The notes below the pieces were generated by a model. It did not search any database, was not told the origin of the DNA, and was given only the letters and a program-made list of their open reading frames with translations. DNA of 64,000 nt, taken from positions 1,116,001 through 1,180,000 of the forward strand of contig CM066288.1 in NCBI GenBank assembly GCA_033816765.1, in the 5' to 3' direction. The position numbers were made by a program, and so were the translations under genes. Shown piece after piece: positions 1-12,805 of this stretch (position 1 is its first letter; each line of letters opens with the position of its first letter). Origin of the DNA: Nothopassalora personata (Eukaryota; Ascomycota; Dothideomycetes; Mycosphaerellales; Mycosphaerellaceae).

Positions 1-29
1 GGCTGATCATTGACTCCATGGGTACCCAG

Positions 30-1419
30 CATCGCGGCTCTTCGCGACATCCTCAAGTCTCTCTTTGATGTTCCTCTTTACACCAACGATGGTGGCGTCC
101 AGTTCACTCTAGAAGGTGGCTCAATCCCTGGCGTCCTCGCCGAGATCGACGGCGATCCAGCATCTGGCTTTAAGGCTCGTGGTCTATACATCAACGACAC
201 CAGCGAGCTTGGCCCGTTACTCGACGGAGAGTACTACACTTACGCGCCAGATCAATGGGGCTCATACAACACTCACAACAGCACGGAGCGTGACCCACAA
301 GCTGTAACGCAGTTCGTCAAAGATATCGACTATGTTCTGGGCAACGAATCAGCATCTATCAGCTTCTACATGGTTCATGGAGGTACGAACTGGGGCTTCA
401 GTAATGGCGCACTATGGCAGAACCGGACGACGGTCTTCACGACCAGCTACGACTACTCTGCGCCAATAGATGAGAGTGGGAGGACGACGGCGCTGTATCA
501 TACTATGAGAGAGGCGATTGCAAAGTATGTACCCAACGGGAGCATACCGGAACCGCCTGCGAATGTGCCGATGATGGCTATTCCGGAGTTTACTCTCAAA
601 CCTCTGATTACTTTGCACGACTTCCTGCCTGAGAAGGTAACAAAAGAGTATCCAGTGCCAATGGAAGCTCTCGGGCAATCGTACGGCTTTATTATGTATG
701 AGCACACCGCGACGGAAGCTGCATCAGGCGTCTTGCTCCCTGGTGATCGTCCTAGGGATCGAGTTCTGGTCTATGTCAACGATGCCCGGACTGGTGTCAC
801 CGACAGTCAGTATCAGCATCCCAACAACGTCAGCGTGAATCTCAGGCGCGGCGATACTCTGCGGCTGCTGGTTGAGAACCTGGGTAGAGTCGACTATTAT
901 TCGACTGGTAACAAATACGCTGATTACCTCCGACAACCACATAAAGGTATTGTTGGCAATGTGACCGTCGGCGATAAACTGCTTTGTGGCTGGGATCACT
1001 ATACAATACCTTTGACCACTCTGCCGTCGACCACTCTGCCGTCGACCACTCAGGCTCCGTCATACACCAGCAATGCCTTGAATCCGAAGCCTCAATCGCC
1101 GCAGTTCTATCATGGCACTTTTCACGTACCAAGTGGCTTGAACTCTTCAGGTCTGGCAGCGCTTGACACGTTCCTGTCAATACCAGCTGGCGTTAAGGGT
1201 CAGGTATTCGTCAATGACTTCAATCTTGGTCGATACTGGCTTGTTGGTCCGCAGCAGTCACTGTATCTGCCAGGTACATTGATCAAGCCTGGCGAGCCGA
1301 ATGTGGTGATTGTGCTGGAGCTGGAGCCTGATCAGACCAATGGTACTATGACGGCTGTTGGACTTGCGGGGAGGGAGTGGTTCAATAAACCTGATCCGGA
1401 CTGCTTGAAGTGTGTCTGA
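30..1419 (+). CDS. GH35 beta-galactosidase, 3' part
   Basis: C-terminal part of a secreted glycoside hydrolase family 35 beta-galactosidase, which removes terminal galactose from plant-wall galactans and oligosaccharides. The stretch GPLLDGEYYTYAPDQWG (about nt 205-255) matches the family site where the Glu is the catalytic nucleophile, and FYMVHGGTNWGFSNGA (about nt 364-410) is the next conserved GH35 block. Jelly-roll-like C-terminal domains follow, with several N-glycosylation sequons. The 5' part lies outside the window: an in-frame TGA at 4-6 and a CCCAG acceptor ending at 29 suggest that the visible exon begins at 30. A Thr/Pro/Ser linker encoded by a 15-bp tandem repeat (1021-1050) interrupts the C-terminal part. 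Family identity is firm; the exon border is inferred. Confidence 0.88.
1021..1050 (+). repeat. 15-bp tandem duplication in the GH35 gene
   Basis: Two exact copies of a 15-bp unit encode a repeated TLPST motif in the beta-galactosidase. The repeat keeps the reading frame, so it lengthens a linker rather than breaking the gene. Confidence 0.8.
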
Positions 1420-2936
1420 AAAGTTCGATTGCCACTGATGGATAGCTAGAAGGAGGGTCTCTCCACGAAAATGGACACTGTTGCCGTGGGTTGCCTTTCC
1501 TGCCATGAGTACGTATTGCGATCGTCTTGATAGGCCACTAAACGCATTGTTTGTCATAGCGGTCCCGTAGATATGCTTGCGATTCCAGTAAGCGAAGCGA
1601 ACTCGCCTACTGACACCACTGGAACGTGACGTCCCTTGGGTATGGCACCCTATTGTTTGAGCAGATATAGCTGCGGCATTCTTCGGACCTTCATTGGTCA
1701 TTCCCACTTCTGCGAGGTGTGATCATCAATGGATCTCCAGACTCGCCAGAGTCCTGTTTGAGGGCTAGATCGTTGCCATGTCGGCATTGGATGATGTCGC
1801 TTCGTCGTGGCGAATGGTTGGCGCCACGGCAAGGAAGACTCTGTCGTTGCAATGCAGAGTCAAAGATTGCATCCAATGCCGTGGGATGTACTTCCATTAC
1901 TCGTTCGCTTGGCGCTTTGCTCGGTAGCGGGAAGGGGTACTCGGAAGCACGCAAAAGCGAGGACTTTCGCCCTTGGTGATGCGCGCACATACACCCCGAC
2001 GCTATCTCGGCGAGAGCAGTGGAGATGCCGAATGCTCAGATTACTGTAATAAGGCGACCCGCCGCCGCTGTGCAAAGGTCACTGCACGTGTCCCGGGATC
2101 TCTCTTCGCATCTTCGAGGCGAGCGTGCGGCATCGGCTTCTGCGGCAGCGCGTGTGCGTGCAGGGATGCAACAGACCCTCCCGGGCCTCCGTGTCGAGCC
2201 CCACGGCGTAGTAAACGGCACGCCTTGGCCTCGTGGTGATGGCGTGTTTTCGCAGCTGTGGTGGCAACATGTATTCTAGCTCAGCAACTCGATCATGTAG
2301 ATCGTTGATGGTTTCCGTCTCATGGACGACGTCGATGTCGCAGGAAATTCTTTGCGCGAACATGTTGGCTAGTCGCACATCGTTGCGCAGACGTATTCTA
2401 CATGCGGGTTATGGATCATTATGTAGTCCACTCCACAGCGACCTGGTCCCTAGACCAGACCCAGCGGCGAGATCTTCTCCCCTCCTGCTAGGCGAAGTCC
2501 TCTCGATGTGGTGTCTGGTCTGATCAAGGCTGCTCATGTATAGAGGCAGAGGGAGAGGTGTAACAAGCTACACGAGTGGGGTAAAAAGCCGTCAGCCTTG
2601 ACTACGAGCACGCTACTACCTATCTCTACCACTCTCCCGCGCCTACTGCCGCTGCTGCTCTGCCTTACCCTCCCGCACGTGTATCCTTAGGTTCACCCTC
2701 ACGCTCCACCGAGTCCCGCCCGCTGTCGCTCGTGCTTCCCGCAGTCAGTCGTTATGCTATGCAGCCGTTAGAAGATTGAAGAGAGTGGCTGTGGCTTGAC
2801 GGTTTCTTCCGCCCTGCCAAAGGCGACGACACCACGCGTAGAACAGCAGCAAGGGGAACCACATCACCAGACCCCCCACGAGCTTGCTGGGCTTGCTGTA
2901 CCGCGCAGGGGGTCCAGCGCACTGGATGAGCTCAGG
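1420..2936. other. Intergenic region and 5' leader of the MGA2-like gene
   Basis: No gene is supported here. The last 400 bases before 2937 are pyrimidine-rich (CTCTACC/CTCCCGC tracts around 2610-2740), as is common upstream of fungal housekeeping genes. Short reading frames on both strands look random. Confidence 0.5.
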
Positions 2937-5900
2937 ATGGACGGCCGCAACACCTCCATGGCCGACGGTATCGATTGGAACTCCATCTCCTTCTCCAATG
3001 GCGCCGGCGCGCAGCTGGACGATCTCCAATTCTCATCGGATTCGCCCTACACGAACCAAAATGCCTTCGACCAGTTCACCAACATGGACGCGTATGCGGC
3101 ACATTCGCCCGTGCCGCTGAGCTCGAAAGCAGGGCCGGAAAGGGCAGCCGGCGCGCATGCGCACTCAGAGAACTCGAGCCAAGACTCGTCGTCCGACACA
3201 TCCAGCAGGCGCAAGAGGAAGACGGGGAGTGAAAGTCCCATCTCAGACCCGGTGACCGAGATAGGAAACAGGGATGCTCAGATCAAGCAGGAGGACATGA
3301 AGATGCACTTGAGTGATATACCACAAGTCCGAAGCTTCGATCCGCCCTTCCAGCCCATGCACCAGCTGAGCCTCAGCCATGGCGACAGCAGCATGTTCAA
3401 CAGCGCAGCGTCGAGTCCGGTTCAGCGGGCAGACTACGATACCATGTCCTTGGACGCGCACGTCAACATGTCGCCGGCGAACGTCGCTGCGCAGTTCGAT
3501 AACTCCCCAGTGCAGACCATCAACCCCGGCATGTTCACCATGGGAGGCTCACGCGATCAGTCGCCGGCCACGACCAATCTGATGTTCAACCAGCCCTCAC
3601 CTAACGCCATCTTCTCCACGCCTTCATCCGACAGCCAGGACTTTGCGACTCACCCCAATTGGAACCCTTCAGTGGCACAAAATCCGAATTGGCCAGGCGA
3701 TTTCAACCATAGCCTCGCTTCGCCGGGTGCGATTGCTTTCACTCCATCTCCAGGTGCTAATGGCACTCCGGCGGCCTCTCTCCGTGGAGCAGGAGCGCGT
3801 CCGGGCAAGTCTCCGCTACATATTGCACCAATATCTACCAAGTCGAGAGTCGAGACACAGATCAATGTTGTCATGACGCTTGAGAAACCTCCTCCCGGGG
3901 TTGAGAATCTGCATCTTCCACTGCATACTATAGCCAAATCGAAGCTCCTTGCGAAGGAGGAATACGATCGATCGAAAGTCCTGGAGCTACACACCATGCT
4001 TGTGTGCAGTAGCGCGATGCATAATGCACAGTTGAAAGAGAAGGCCCTGCAGAAGGCGGCGTCGGTATCGAATGAGGAGATTCAGAGACGAGCTGAGTTG
4101 GCAAGAGAGTCGAGTGATGAGGATAAGAACGATCCCAAGAACGTGGAAGAGGCCGACAAGCCCGCGAATGGCGGAGAAGTCAGGATCTGCAGTAATTGTA
4201 TACAGCGGGAGAGGAAGCGTGCTGGTAGGAAGAAGACAAAGAGGGAAGAGGAGCAACAGCATTGGGAACGATATGAAACGGAAAGAGTCGTGGTGTTCAA
4301 TTCGAACGAGTATCTGCCGTTCAAGCCTTATGAGGGATCGCAGCAGCCGCTGCGAGATGGGATGGACGGCGAACAGTACATACCGCCAGAAGGCTCGCTA
4401 CAGGTGACTGCTGCAATGCGTATAGCATGTTACTGCAGACACCAGAGCGAAAAGGAGGGATTCCAGGTGATCTTCACCATGAAGGATCCGCAAGGTAACG
4501 TGGTCGCACAGCAAATCTCCGATTCGATCCTCATCACGGATGATCATAAGACGCACCCACAGAGCTTCTCCGCCGCAGTAGCAGGCGACGGCTTTTATCA
4601 GAACGCGGCATATCTGCCAAATGGTCTAACGATGTCCCACTCGATGGTTGACATGACCCAGCACGTTCAACCATTCACCTCTTCAAGGTCGGCAGGGAAT
4701 CTGCAAGCGCTGGCCTATACCGCAGGGTACAACCCGCACAGCCATGTACACCAGCTTCCAGGCTCGGGATACAACTCGCAGACCACATCAGCCACTATGA
4801 CTCCAACCAGTCTTTCGAGACCTGGCTCCCCGACGAGCGCTGGTCAAGCAGGTCCGAACAAGAAGCGAAAGTCATCAACATTCCATCGAAAAGTGCCAAG
4901 CGGCTTGACCATGACACCACGAGTTGATACGAGTCAGCCACCGTCCTCGACTATGCCATCCGCGGTATCGATGGGCTCTCAATTTTCGCCCTCGAATCCG
5001 GGCTTTCCAAACCAGATGAACCAATCGTACATGACGATTCCGAATAATAACGGGCCAGCACAGTACTACAACAGTGGGCCTCCAACGCCGAATGACAGTG
5101 GCCCTTTCAACTTCAGTCAACCTCAGGTGGATCTGTCGCAAATACCAGCGAACCAGGCGTACTTCTCACATCCTTCTTCTGCCGTGCCGAGCAGATCGAG
5201 TTCTCCTGTCATGAATTCGAGAGGCAATATGGCAGCGTACGCACGACAGCAGCCGATTCAGACACCCACCAATAGCATCAACCCTCGTCCACAGTCTATG
5301 TTCGTCAATCAAACTCGACCAGATCAGGGAAGTCCCGCACCTGCCCCCGTGGTGCAAAGGACCATACCCAATGAAGGACCAGTCGCCGGTGGCAATGAAG
5401 TTGCTATTTTTGGGGAGGGGTTTGTGCCAGGAATGCAGGTCGCCTTCGGTGATCAGATCGCTCAGACGTCGTTCCTGTCTCCCACTGGTCTAAGCGCGAT
5501 GGCTCCTCCTAATCGTCAAGGCTCTGTCTTTGTCACTGTGGTAGCTCCTCATGGCCAACCTCGATATCCTGAGCAGCCTAGTAAGCCGGTTTACAAGTAC
5601 ACGCAGAGCAATGAAGATGTTATGGTCATGGCCTTGAAGCAGCTCTCAGAGCAGCAGTACGGTCAACCCGAGGCGTGGCAGACTTTCGCCCAGCAGAATG
5701 CCGCCACGTATATGCAGCAGAGGGTGGGTCGCGCCGACACTGGGTTCCAGCAAGGCTATTCAGCTCAACATCGAGGGATGGCGATGAATGACGAGGCCGA
5801 AGACTCTGGATGGATCGCTGAGAGGGCTGCTAGTTGGCGGCAGCGGCGGCATTGTGAGCGCGCAGCAATTTTGCCATGGCGTGATGCATCAGCGACACCT

Positions 5901-6397
5901 GCCTGTAGCCCTCGCGAGAGTGTTGCATTGAGTGTACCGCGCACTCAGCCACAGGTCTCGCGCCCCAGGGCGCGAGCCTTCAGCTCTTCAGAGTCCACGA
6001 CAACATCGGACTCATCTCGTGCAACACAGCAGCCAGCATGCCACATCTCGATCAGGCCGTCAGCATCCACCGAAGAGGCGGCTCCGGCGCCGAGAATTAG
6101 TCCACCAGCACAGCATGTTAGATGCGCCTCGATGTCCGAGCAAATGAGCGGCGTGGCCTTAAGCGCGCCGAGCATGGCCGAGCTGTCTCTGGATCCGAAT
6201 TCGTGGCTCTGGGTAAGTTGCAAGCACAACCAACCACATCGTTGTAGCCTGTACAAGACTAACTTCACCGGTAGATACCACTCTTCGCCATAACCACGTC
6301 AATTGTATCACGAGCGGCGATGCAGCATGTCTTGCAGCCGCAGCGACTGACGCGATCCACAATGAGCCGCTCGGCGCAGGAGTTGACTGCTCAATAA
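2937..6397 (+). CDS. MGA2/SPT23-type transcription factor without visible ankyrin repeats
   Basis: Homologue of the ER-anchored transcription factors Mga2/Spt23, which sense membrane lipid packing and induce fatty-acid desaturase. The diagnostic N-terminal block (SRVETQINVVMTLEKPP, then the Cys-containing ICSNCIQRERKRAGRKK and ACYCRHQSEKEGFQVIF) is at about nt 3840-4560. The IPT/TIG fold (IPNEGPVAGGNEVAIFGEGF onward) is at about 5365-5610. The first ATG in a plausible context is 2937; the frame is open upstream but only with non-ATG codons. I infer two exons, 2937-6212 and 6275-6397. The 62-nt intron has GTAAGT, ACTAAC and TAG, and its removal adds a hydrophobic run (SWLWIPLFAITTSIV) and a 40-residue tail, for 1132 aa. 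The ankyrin repeats expected after the TIG domain are not seen in any frame. Without the intron the frame stops at 6293. Confidence 0.8.
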
Positions 6398-9300
6398 CAA
6401 CGGGACGAAAGAAGAGAACAGACATGTACCAGTCATGACATTGTTAAGATATGAAACAAACCTTTTCATGTGGATGTGGGGCTCATGGCGTCGGACGGCG
6501 TCAAAAGCGGGTGTTGTGTTTCGTGCTGGCCTTGGGCATTCCAGCACGGTAATGAGGGATCGTTCCTGGATCCATTAACCTAGGATCGGCTTGATTTTAA
6601 GGGGTTGTGCAAGGGAGGGGGGGGGGTGTGCACATATTCCTCTTCCGACGGTGCCATCTTGATGTGCCAAAAGTTCGAGCGTTTACTACCTACCATATCG
6701 GATTCGGATGGAATGGGAGAGGGCTATTGTTTTGGACTTCTGCTGCTCTCTCTCCCTCTCTCTCTGATTCGTCTGACGTGTTATATTAACATACGAACGA
6801 AATGAACATATGTCTCCAATAGAACTTACTCTTCGTTCTGAGCGTTTCGTGAAGGTGGTAGTGGTTGGTCTCACTCCCAAAGCCGACGTCGTGCTCGGAC
6901 TTCGTCCCTTGAGTAACAGTAGGTGGGTTGGGCATGTAGGACAGGGCCACGCGTGATATGTCATGACCCTCCAAAGTCAGCGGGCTCGAGTCGTGCATGC
7001 CAGCACATCGCAAATGTTGTGATTGGACAGCTTCAACGAAGAACGACCGCGGACTTGACTCGGGCTCGTTGAGAAGCAACCTGGTCAAAACCGTCGGTAT
7101 GCACATGGCTGTACTTTTTACGACATTACTAGGGCGTCAAGGGAGTTTTCGTTCGTTGTTTCTGCCTGCGACGGCTTTTGAAGCCACGTCTCATACGTTG
7201 TCGTATTCATGCCCTCGCACGACAGGAATCTTTGGCTGGGGCTGCTACGGCCGTACGTCGTATGGGTGCGAGCGTCCAATCTAATTGTTTCTTCCGGGCG
7301 AAGAGCGTGCAGGGTGGCGTCTAAATGGGCGCTGGGTCTATGGGCAGCCTCCATTTCGACTGCGGGCAGCCCCAATCTTAGTTATAATATTGCTTGTAGC
7401 CGCAGCAAAGCCCACGGTGGGAGGGGGCTTCCCGGGGGGGATCTCCCCAGATGCAGCGGGGGGCTGGGGCCGGGGGGGGGTGATATTCACCATTGACAGT
7501 ACCATTTGATGGTTTTCAATTGATTATTAGTTGGAATGGGGAGATCCAGCGGTGAGTGGGCTCCATGTCGACTCACGTGTAACGTCAGGAGAGACATTGC
7601 ATCCCGGTCTTGCTTAAACCTCGGTCTTTTGAGGTGTCGTTGTGGTAGCCTGCCGTGCCTCTGAAGAATGCGGATGACCAGTTCCAGACGGCTAGTGCAG
7701 CCGTATGGCGGATGACCCGGTGTGTTGGAACGGGATGACAGGGGTGACCTTTCTCGGTTCGGCGGTCTGCCTAATCTCGTCGTTCTTGCCGAGTCGGTTG
7801 TGAAACTTGTGTCGTCCAGAAGGCAGGTGAAGACGAAAGGCACGAGGAGTCGGAGAACTGTTTGTGTGCCATTCATCATCACGACGGTGCTTTGCTGTGA
7901 TGCGGGAACGGAAGGCGGATGGTCGTGCTGGCCGCCAGCAGTGGATCATTGCATTATTTCATGCAGCGATCCACCTTTTGACAGGTCCGGATCCCAGGCG
8001 ACTGAGGCGAGCGGTCGGGTGGAGTCATGCTCTTCGGATACCTCGAAACGGATGCATCCTCATTGTCCAAGTCGCACGCGACGAACGCCCTCGGCGGTTG
8101 AGTACCAAGGAAGTGACACTTCCAGCATCCTGTAACTGGAGGCGTGCACGTTTTCTAGATTAGATTTTCGATACTGAGAAGAGCAGCCGTTGCATCAATC
8201 TTTTGAACGGTGATGAGTCGCGTGTGATAGATGAATGAACAACGTTTTTCGGCATTGATGTTCGTGGCACGACAAAAAAGCAGCCTGCATCAAGCTGCAC
8301 CAAGGGAGTGAGCATGAAAGGAGTGGTCGGTGGTGGTCAGGCGAGATCATGGTGTCCTCATGTAGACTGGGTGCAAAACCTCCGACTGGCGGCCGGGATC
8401 AAGCGCAAAGAAGGTGCAGCGTCTGATGCGCTGGTGCCATCTTCGATCTCAATGTATAATCTGGGCACTGCTGTCGGGCTTTTGCTACGGGCTGAGGTTC
8501 ACACGGCTGGCGTTCACACGGCTGGCATGTCGAACGCTGTGTCGAAGCTGAAGTCAGGCTTCGGTCCCGAGCAGATGGAGGGAAGGTGTTTGGTCAGAGT
8601 GAGACTTGCTAAAGGGCAACAGCGGCGTCGCCGTGGCTGTGAAGTGGAAGCAGGAAACGTGATGATGGTGCTGAACGGTACAACCACACAAACGAGTTGC
8701 AGTCTGGCGGCACGTCCCTTCCCAGTGAGAGCGTTGGCCCTAATGGCATGGGTTACGCTAGTCCTGCAGCTGCAGGCGCGTCGAGTGTCAGCGTGCATTA
8801 CTCGCGGATACTTTCATTGCTGTGAATTCCAGCAGCGTGGGAACTGGCTTGGGAGGTGATGAGGTCATGGCAAGATTGCGCTCAGCAAACCTCCCGCGCG
8901 CAGGCGCATCCTCTTTCCAGCGGGCACACTCGTCACATACGGCACTACACGCCCACTAGCACTTATCGCATCCTCCCGTCAACCGCGAGGAGTGGACTCT
9001 GAGGCAAACCGTCCAAGCGGTCCTTGTCCGCCTGGGTGGGCTGCAGGGATTGACCGTGCTCCACTTTCTTTCCGCCGGGCTAGAGCGAAATCAGCATTAG
9101 TGCCAGAGGCGTCCGAGCGCTGCTAGCGGAAGTACCATCCTGCCTTTCCCTCTCGATTCGCTGCTCCGCCCAGCAAGTTTCCAGAGCTTCGCAGCTCTTG
9201 TCAGGTCAGCGTATCTGCGCGGCTCGTCAACGCAGGCGGTGGTCGGCGCTGCTAACATTGCGTGGTTCTGGCCAAAGTCAACATCGGCCAAGGAGGATCT

Positions 9301-9794
9301 GCCCGCAATACTATCCGGGACACCTGGACGCTGGGCAGGCGATTCGCTTTCCTCAAAGCTGCCGCGCTGCCTGCATATCACCACCGGACTGCGACGCAAT
9401 CCGGCTGCACTCTGCACACCAGCAGCCCAGCCTCTGGCTCAGCGGCCAACGACCGACCTTTCCCTTCAACCTGCTCACCGCTTCCTTCCTGCGCGTCGGA
9501 TTTCTCGCTGCCATCGCGGGCGCGCCATCTTGTGAGTAATTGCCCCTGCTTCCAGCGGTACCTTGACAACGGCACCGGCTTGTATTCCAGCTACATGGTA
9601 GCCTCTCCTGCCCTTGACCAACACGCTGGACTGGGAGCAACGACTCGATCCTTCACCCAACCCAGACCTTCCACGTCCTCTTCGTGCTCACTGTCGCCGC
9701 CCACAATTGCCAGTCACTCGGGCTGCGCGCAGGCGTGCATTTGCTGACGGGCTACTGGTAGTGTCTCGAGATCATCCTCGACCACCGCGCCAAT
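6398..9794. other. Long gene-poor region upstream of veA
   Basis: About 3.4 kb with no supportable protein gene. It holds a G10-type run near 6617-6627, a degenerate MITE copy (listed separately) with very G-rich tracts at 7425-7480, and in its last 900 bases the CT-rich probable 5' leader of veA, in which several short upstream frames occur. The reading frame at 8308-8859 is long but has no recognisable motif. Confidence 0.5.
7339..7570. repeat. Degenerate MITE copy, same family as 13309-13648
   Basis: Compared with the element at 13309-13648, this stretch shares in the same order: CTATGGGCAGC at the left end, a second GGGCAGC followed by ATCTTAG, TGTAGCCGCAGCAAA against TGTAGCCGAAGCAAA, G-rich tracts, ATGCAGCGG, GGCTGGGG, and CCATTTGATGG with CAATTGATT. 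The right terminal repeat is only recognisable as TGAGTGGGCTCCAT. It is an older, eroded copy of the same non-autonomous element. Confidence 0.6.
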
Positions 9795-11685
9795 ATGGAA
9801 CGACGAAAGACTCACATCCCCGTGGAGAACGAGACCCAGAGCTCGGCCACGCGCACTACCAACGATGGCCGGGCCATCACTTACGAGATGAAGGTGCTGC
9901 AGCAGCCTGCGAGAGCCAGAGCATGTGGCCAAGGTGCAAAGTGTATGTGAATCTCTTAGTGACATTGCGATGCGCAACTGTGCTGACACTTTAACAGCGT
10001 CTGCCGACCGTCGGCCAGTGGACCCGCCACCGATTGTCGAGCTCAAGATCTTCGAGGGCGAGAAACGGGATGACATCACTTATACCATGCACGCTAACTA
10101 CTTTCTGTTTGCAACGCTGGAGCAAGCACGTCCTATTGCTCATGCCCGTGGACAAGACAGAAACACGCATCCCGTGCTGACCGGAACTCCCGTCGCCGGG
10201 ATGGTATACCTGGATCGGCCCAACCCAGCTGGCTACTTCATCTTCCCGGATCTGTCTGTCCGCCATGAGGGTGAATACAGGTTGAGTTTCAGTCTCTACG
10301 AGGAGCTCAAAAATTCCAAGGACGAGGACAAGCTGGAGGATGGTTGTGCCAACGGCGCTGGCGATGCCCATGTTACCCATCGTCTTGAGGTGAAGTCGGC
10401 CCCTTTTCATGTTTTTAGTGCGAAGAAATTCCCTGGCCTCACGGAGAGCACCCATCTGAGTCGTATGGTGGCCGAGCAAGGTTGCCGTGTTCGCATAAGG
10501 CGTGATGTCCGCATGAGGAGACGTGAACCGAAGTCTGGTGGAAAAGACTGGGACGAGTACGAAGAGGACACGGCTGCCGCACGTGCAAGAGCCTCCGCGA
10601 CTCCGGAATCAAACATGTACCCGGCTATGCCAACACCACACGGATTCATTGACCCAGGTCCGAGACCAAGGTCTGCCAGCAACGCTAGTCACCAATCTCT
10701 TGGATCCATCTCACGTCGGCCTTCCATACAGGAGATGGGACAGGCCTACCATCAGCGACCTCACTATGGAACAGCACCACAGACCCCCCAGAATGGCTAC
10801 ACGCAGACCGCTCCCTATGGACCATCACCAGGCCAGCAGTACCCTGCCAATCAATTCATGCCGCAACCACCACCAATGCAACCACCTCCACAGCAGTATC
10901 AGCCACAGAACTACCCAGCACCACCGCCCGTTACAGCCGCACAACCTCAGCCTCGGCAAGGCTACTACAACTACCCTCCTGCGCCGGCTCAACCGCAAGC
11001 ACCACAAGCGCAGCAGTATAATGTGCCACCTCATACTTATGAGTCTGGAGTTCAGTCAAATCGCCCGAGCATCGACTATTCTGCACAAGATGGGTACCGC
11101 AGGAACTCTCAGCAGATCCCGCCACCGGCGCAACCTACAGGTTATGCTCAACCGATGCAGCCACAGTATGCAGCGCAGATGCCACCCGCACAGCAGTACC
11201 AGCAACCGCCACCGCCGCCACCTCCGCCGGCTCAGCAGCCCACTTCGTTCCCATCGATGGATCTCTACAACTCGCGACCGGCTCCAGTAGAGCCGCATCA
11301 CCGGGGAAGCACTCCGGCTTCTAAGACTTCATTTGACCTGCCACCGCTCAATACCGCAGCCATGGCTAGCCAGAAGCTCGAAGCCTCGTCGCCCGCCAGC
11401 GCAGCACCCACAAATGCTTACTTCAGCGCTGGCCAAACTCCTCCTGTTGACACGCACAAGCGCAGCTTTGGTGATGTTTTCAGCAACCGGCATCAAAATG
11501 GACCACTCCGGCAGGGACAGCGACCAAGCTACGGCCAGCAAGACAATCTTGCAATCGGCACGTCGATGTCTGCTGCTGACGACGACGACAATACTGGCGC
11601 TGAGTTGAATCCATTGACTTTGGGTATGCATTACCGGCGAGCGGACGGCCGCCAGATTCAGCGTGCTTTGCCCGGTCATGCGTAG
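9795..11685 (+). CDS. veA: Velvet regulator VeA
   Basis: VeA, the light-responsive global regulator that bridges VelB and LaeA and coordinates sexual development with secondary metabolism. Exons are 9795-9942 and 9998-11685. The 55-nt intron (GTATGT to ACAG) restores the family sequence CGQGAKSSADRRPVDPP across the junction. The product has 611 aa. The velvet domain covers roughly residues 30-245, with MVYLDRPNPAGYFIFPDLSVRHEGEYRLSFSLYE split over its core and the invariant KFPGLTESTHLSRMVAEQGCRVRIRRDVRMRR. A long Pro/Gln-rich, disordered C-terminal half follows, as is usual for VeA. The tail HYRRADGRQIQRALPGHA matches the typical short conserved VeA end. The start at 9795 gives the expected MERRKTHIPVENETQS leader. 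Confidence 0.94.
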
Positions 11686-12805
11686 AAAGCTCCTGCGACC
11701 ACGCCCGCAAATAACGCGGATAAGTTGCGTACAGACAAGTTGCTACACCATACGGAGGAATTCGAGACGATCCGAATTCAGACTATTCGCAATGGCAAGG
11801 ATGACACGCACAGCGCAGACCCTCAGGCCTCGAGAGACGACATTTTATTAAACATGTTACAGTCAGCACACAGCTACAGTTCGCGGCAACAGGACGATTT
11901 TGGGCAGGTGACCATCGAAGTACGGCGCCGTCGGCATAAGTTGCAGCGTCCCGCAGGGCGGCTATGTTCGAATCTTTCTCATTTGTTTGCGAGGCACGGT
12001 GTTGCCATGACTTTGTTGGGCAGGCGGATTTAAGCCTAATCTATTGACTGTTCTCGTTATGTGTTTGGAGGAGGAAAAGACGACGACCAAAACATCCATT
12101 AGCCCAGTGCTCTTCGGCATTCCCTACGACTATTACGATCCGCTTCGCAACTTATCACTATTGGGTGATGATGGAGGAAAGGCACCTGTACGTAGAACTT
12201 GGATCATAATAATGGTCCAGTATCTATAGCTTTAGACGACGAAATCCACGACGTGGACCATTCAACAACAGTGAGCGCTTTCATGCCGCTTGGCCTTTGT
12301 CCCCGATAGTGATTCGTCTTGGCGAAGGAGCATCAGAGTGATGTCGAGAACCTGGCCTGTGACGCATTGCCTTTTGGAGAAGTCGAACGAACCGGTTTTT
12401 TGAGCGACGCATCGACGACTGACTGGACGACATGCATTTCTGACTCTCGGACGGTTCCGACTAACGCGCAAGAACTTGCACAGCGTGGCCTCTACGCAAC
12501 GTCAGTGTTCAACGGAGAGTTCAAGACTTTCACGCGCAGGGCCACGCAATGGCTACCCAGCAAGACTTGTCTCGCGTGTCATCGGTTGTAGCATGGGTAC
12601 AAATAGCGCGAGGCTCCGCCATGGATACCCTGAGACCATAGCAGTGAGCAACCTCTCTTCGAGACATTTTTCATCACACCTGTGGATCTTGAGGCGAAAC
12701 ATCTGAGACATTATGTACGTTCCTTCCGATTGGTTCTGCTTCGGCAGTCTATCTTGTGCCCGTTTTGTGCGAACCGAGCGAAAATAGGATGAATGTCGCT
12801 AACGC
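11686..12805. other. Region downstream of veA
   Basis: Likely contains the veA 3' UTR and upstream sequence of the small gene at 12806. No motif-bearing reading frame was found. Candidate upstream exons for the next gene (an ATG at 12549, and a GTACGT donor at 12713 with a TGTAG acceptor at 12829) were tested but did not give a consistent frame. Confidence 0.4.

Noticed and set aside
1258..1707. 149-codon minus-strand frame across the GH35 3' end
   Set aside because: No motifs and mostly antisense to a conserved coding region.
8308..8859. 183-codon frame upstream of veA
   Set aside because: No domain, no codon pattern like neighbouring genes, and the opposite strand is equally open.
10523..11290. 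255-codon plus-strand frame inside veA
   Set aside because: It lies in the +1 frame of the Pro/Gln-rich VeA tail; its His/Arg/Ser-rich translation is the usual shadow of CAG/CCA-rich DNA.
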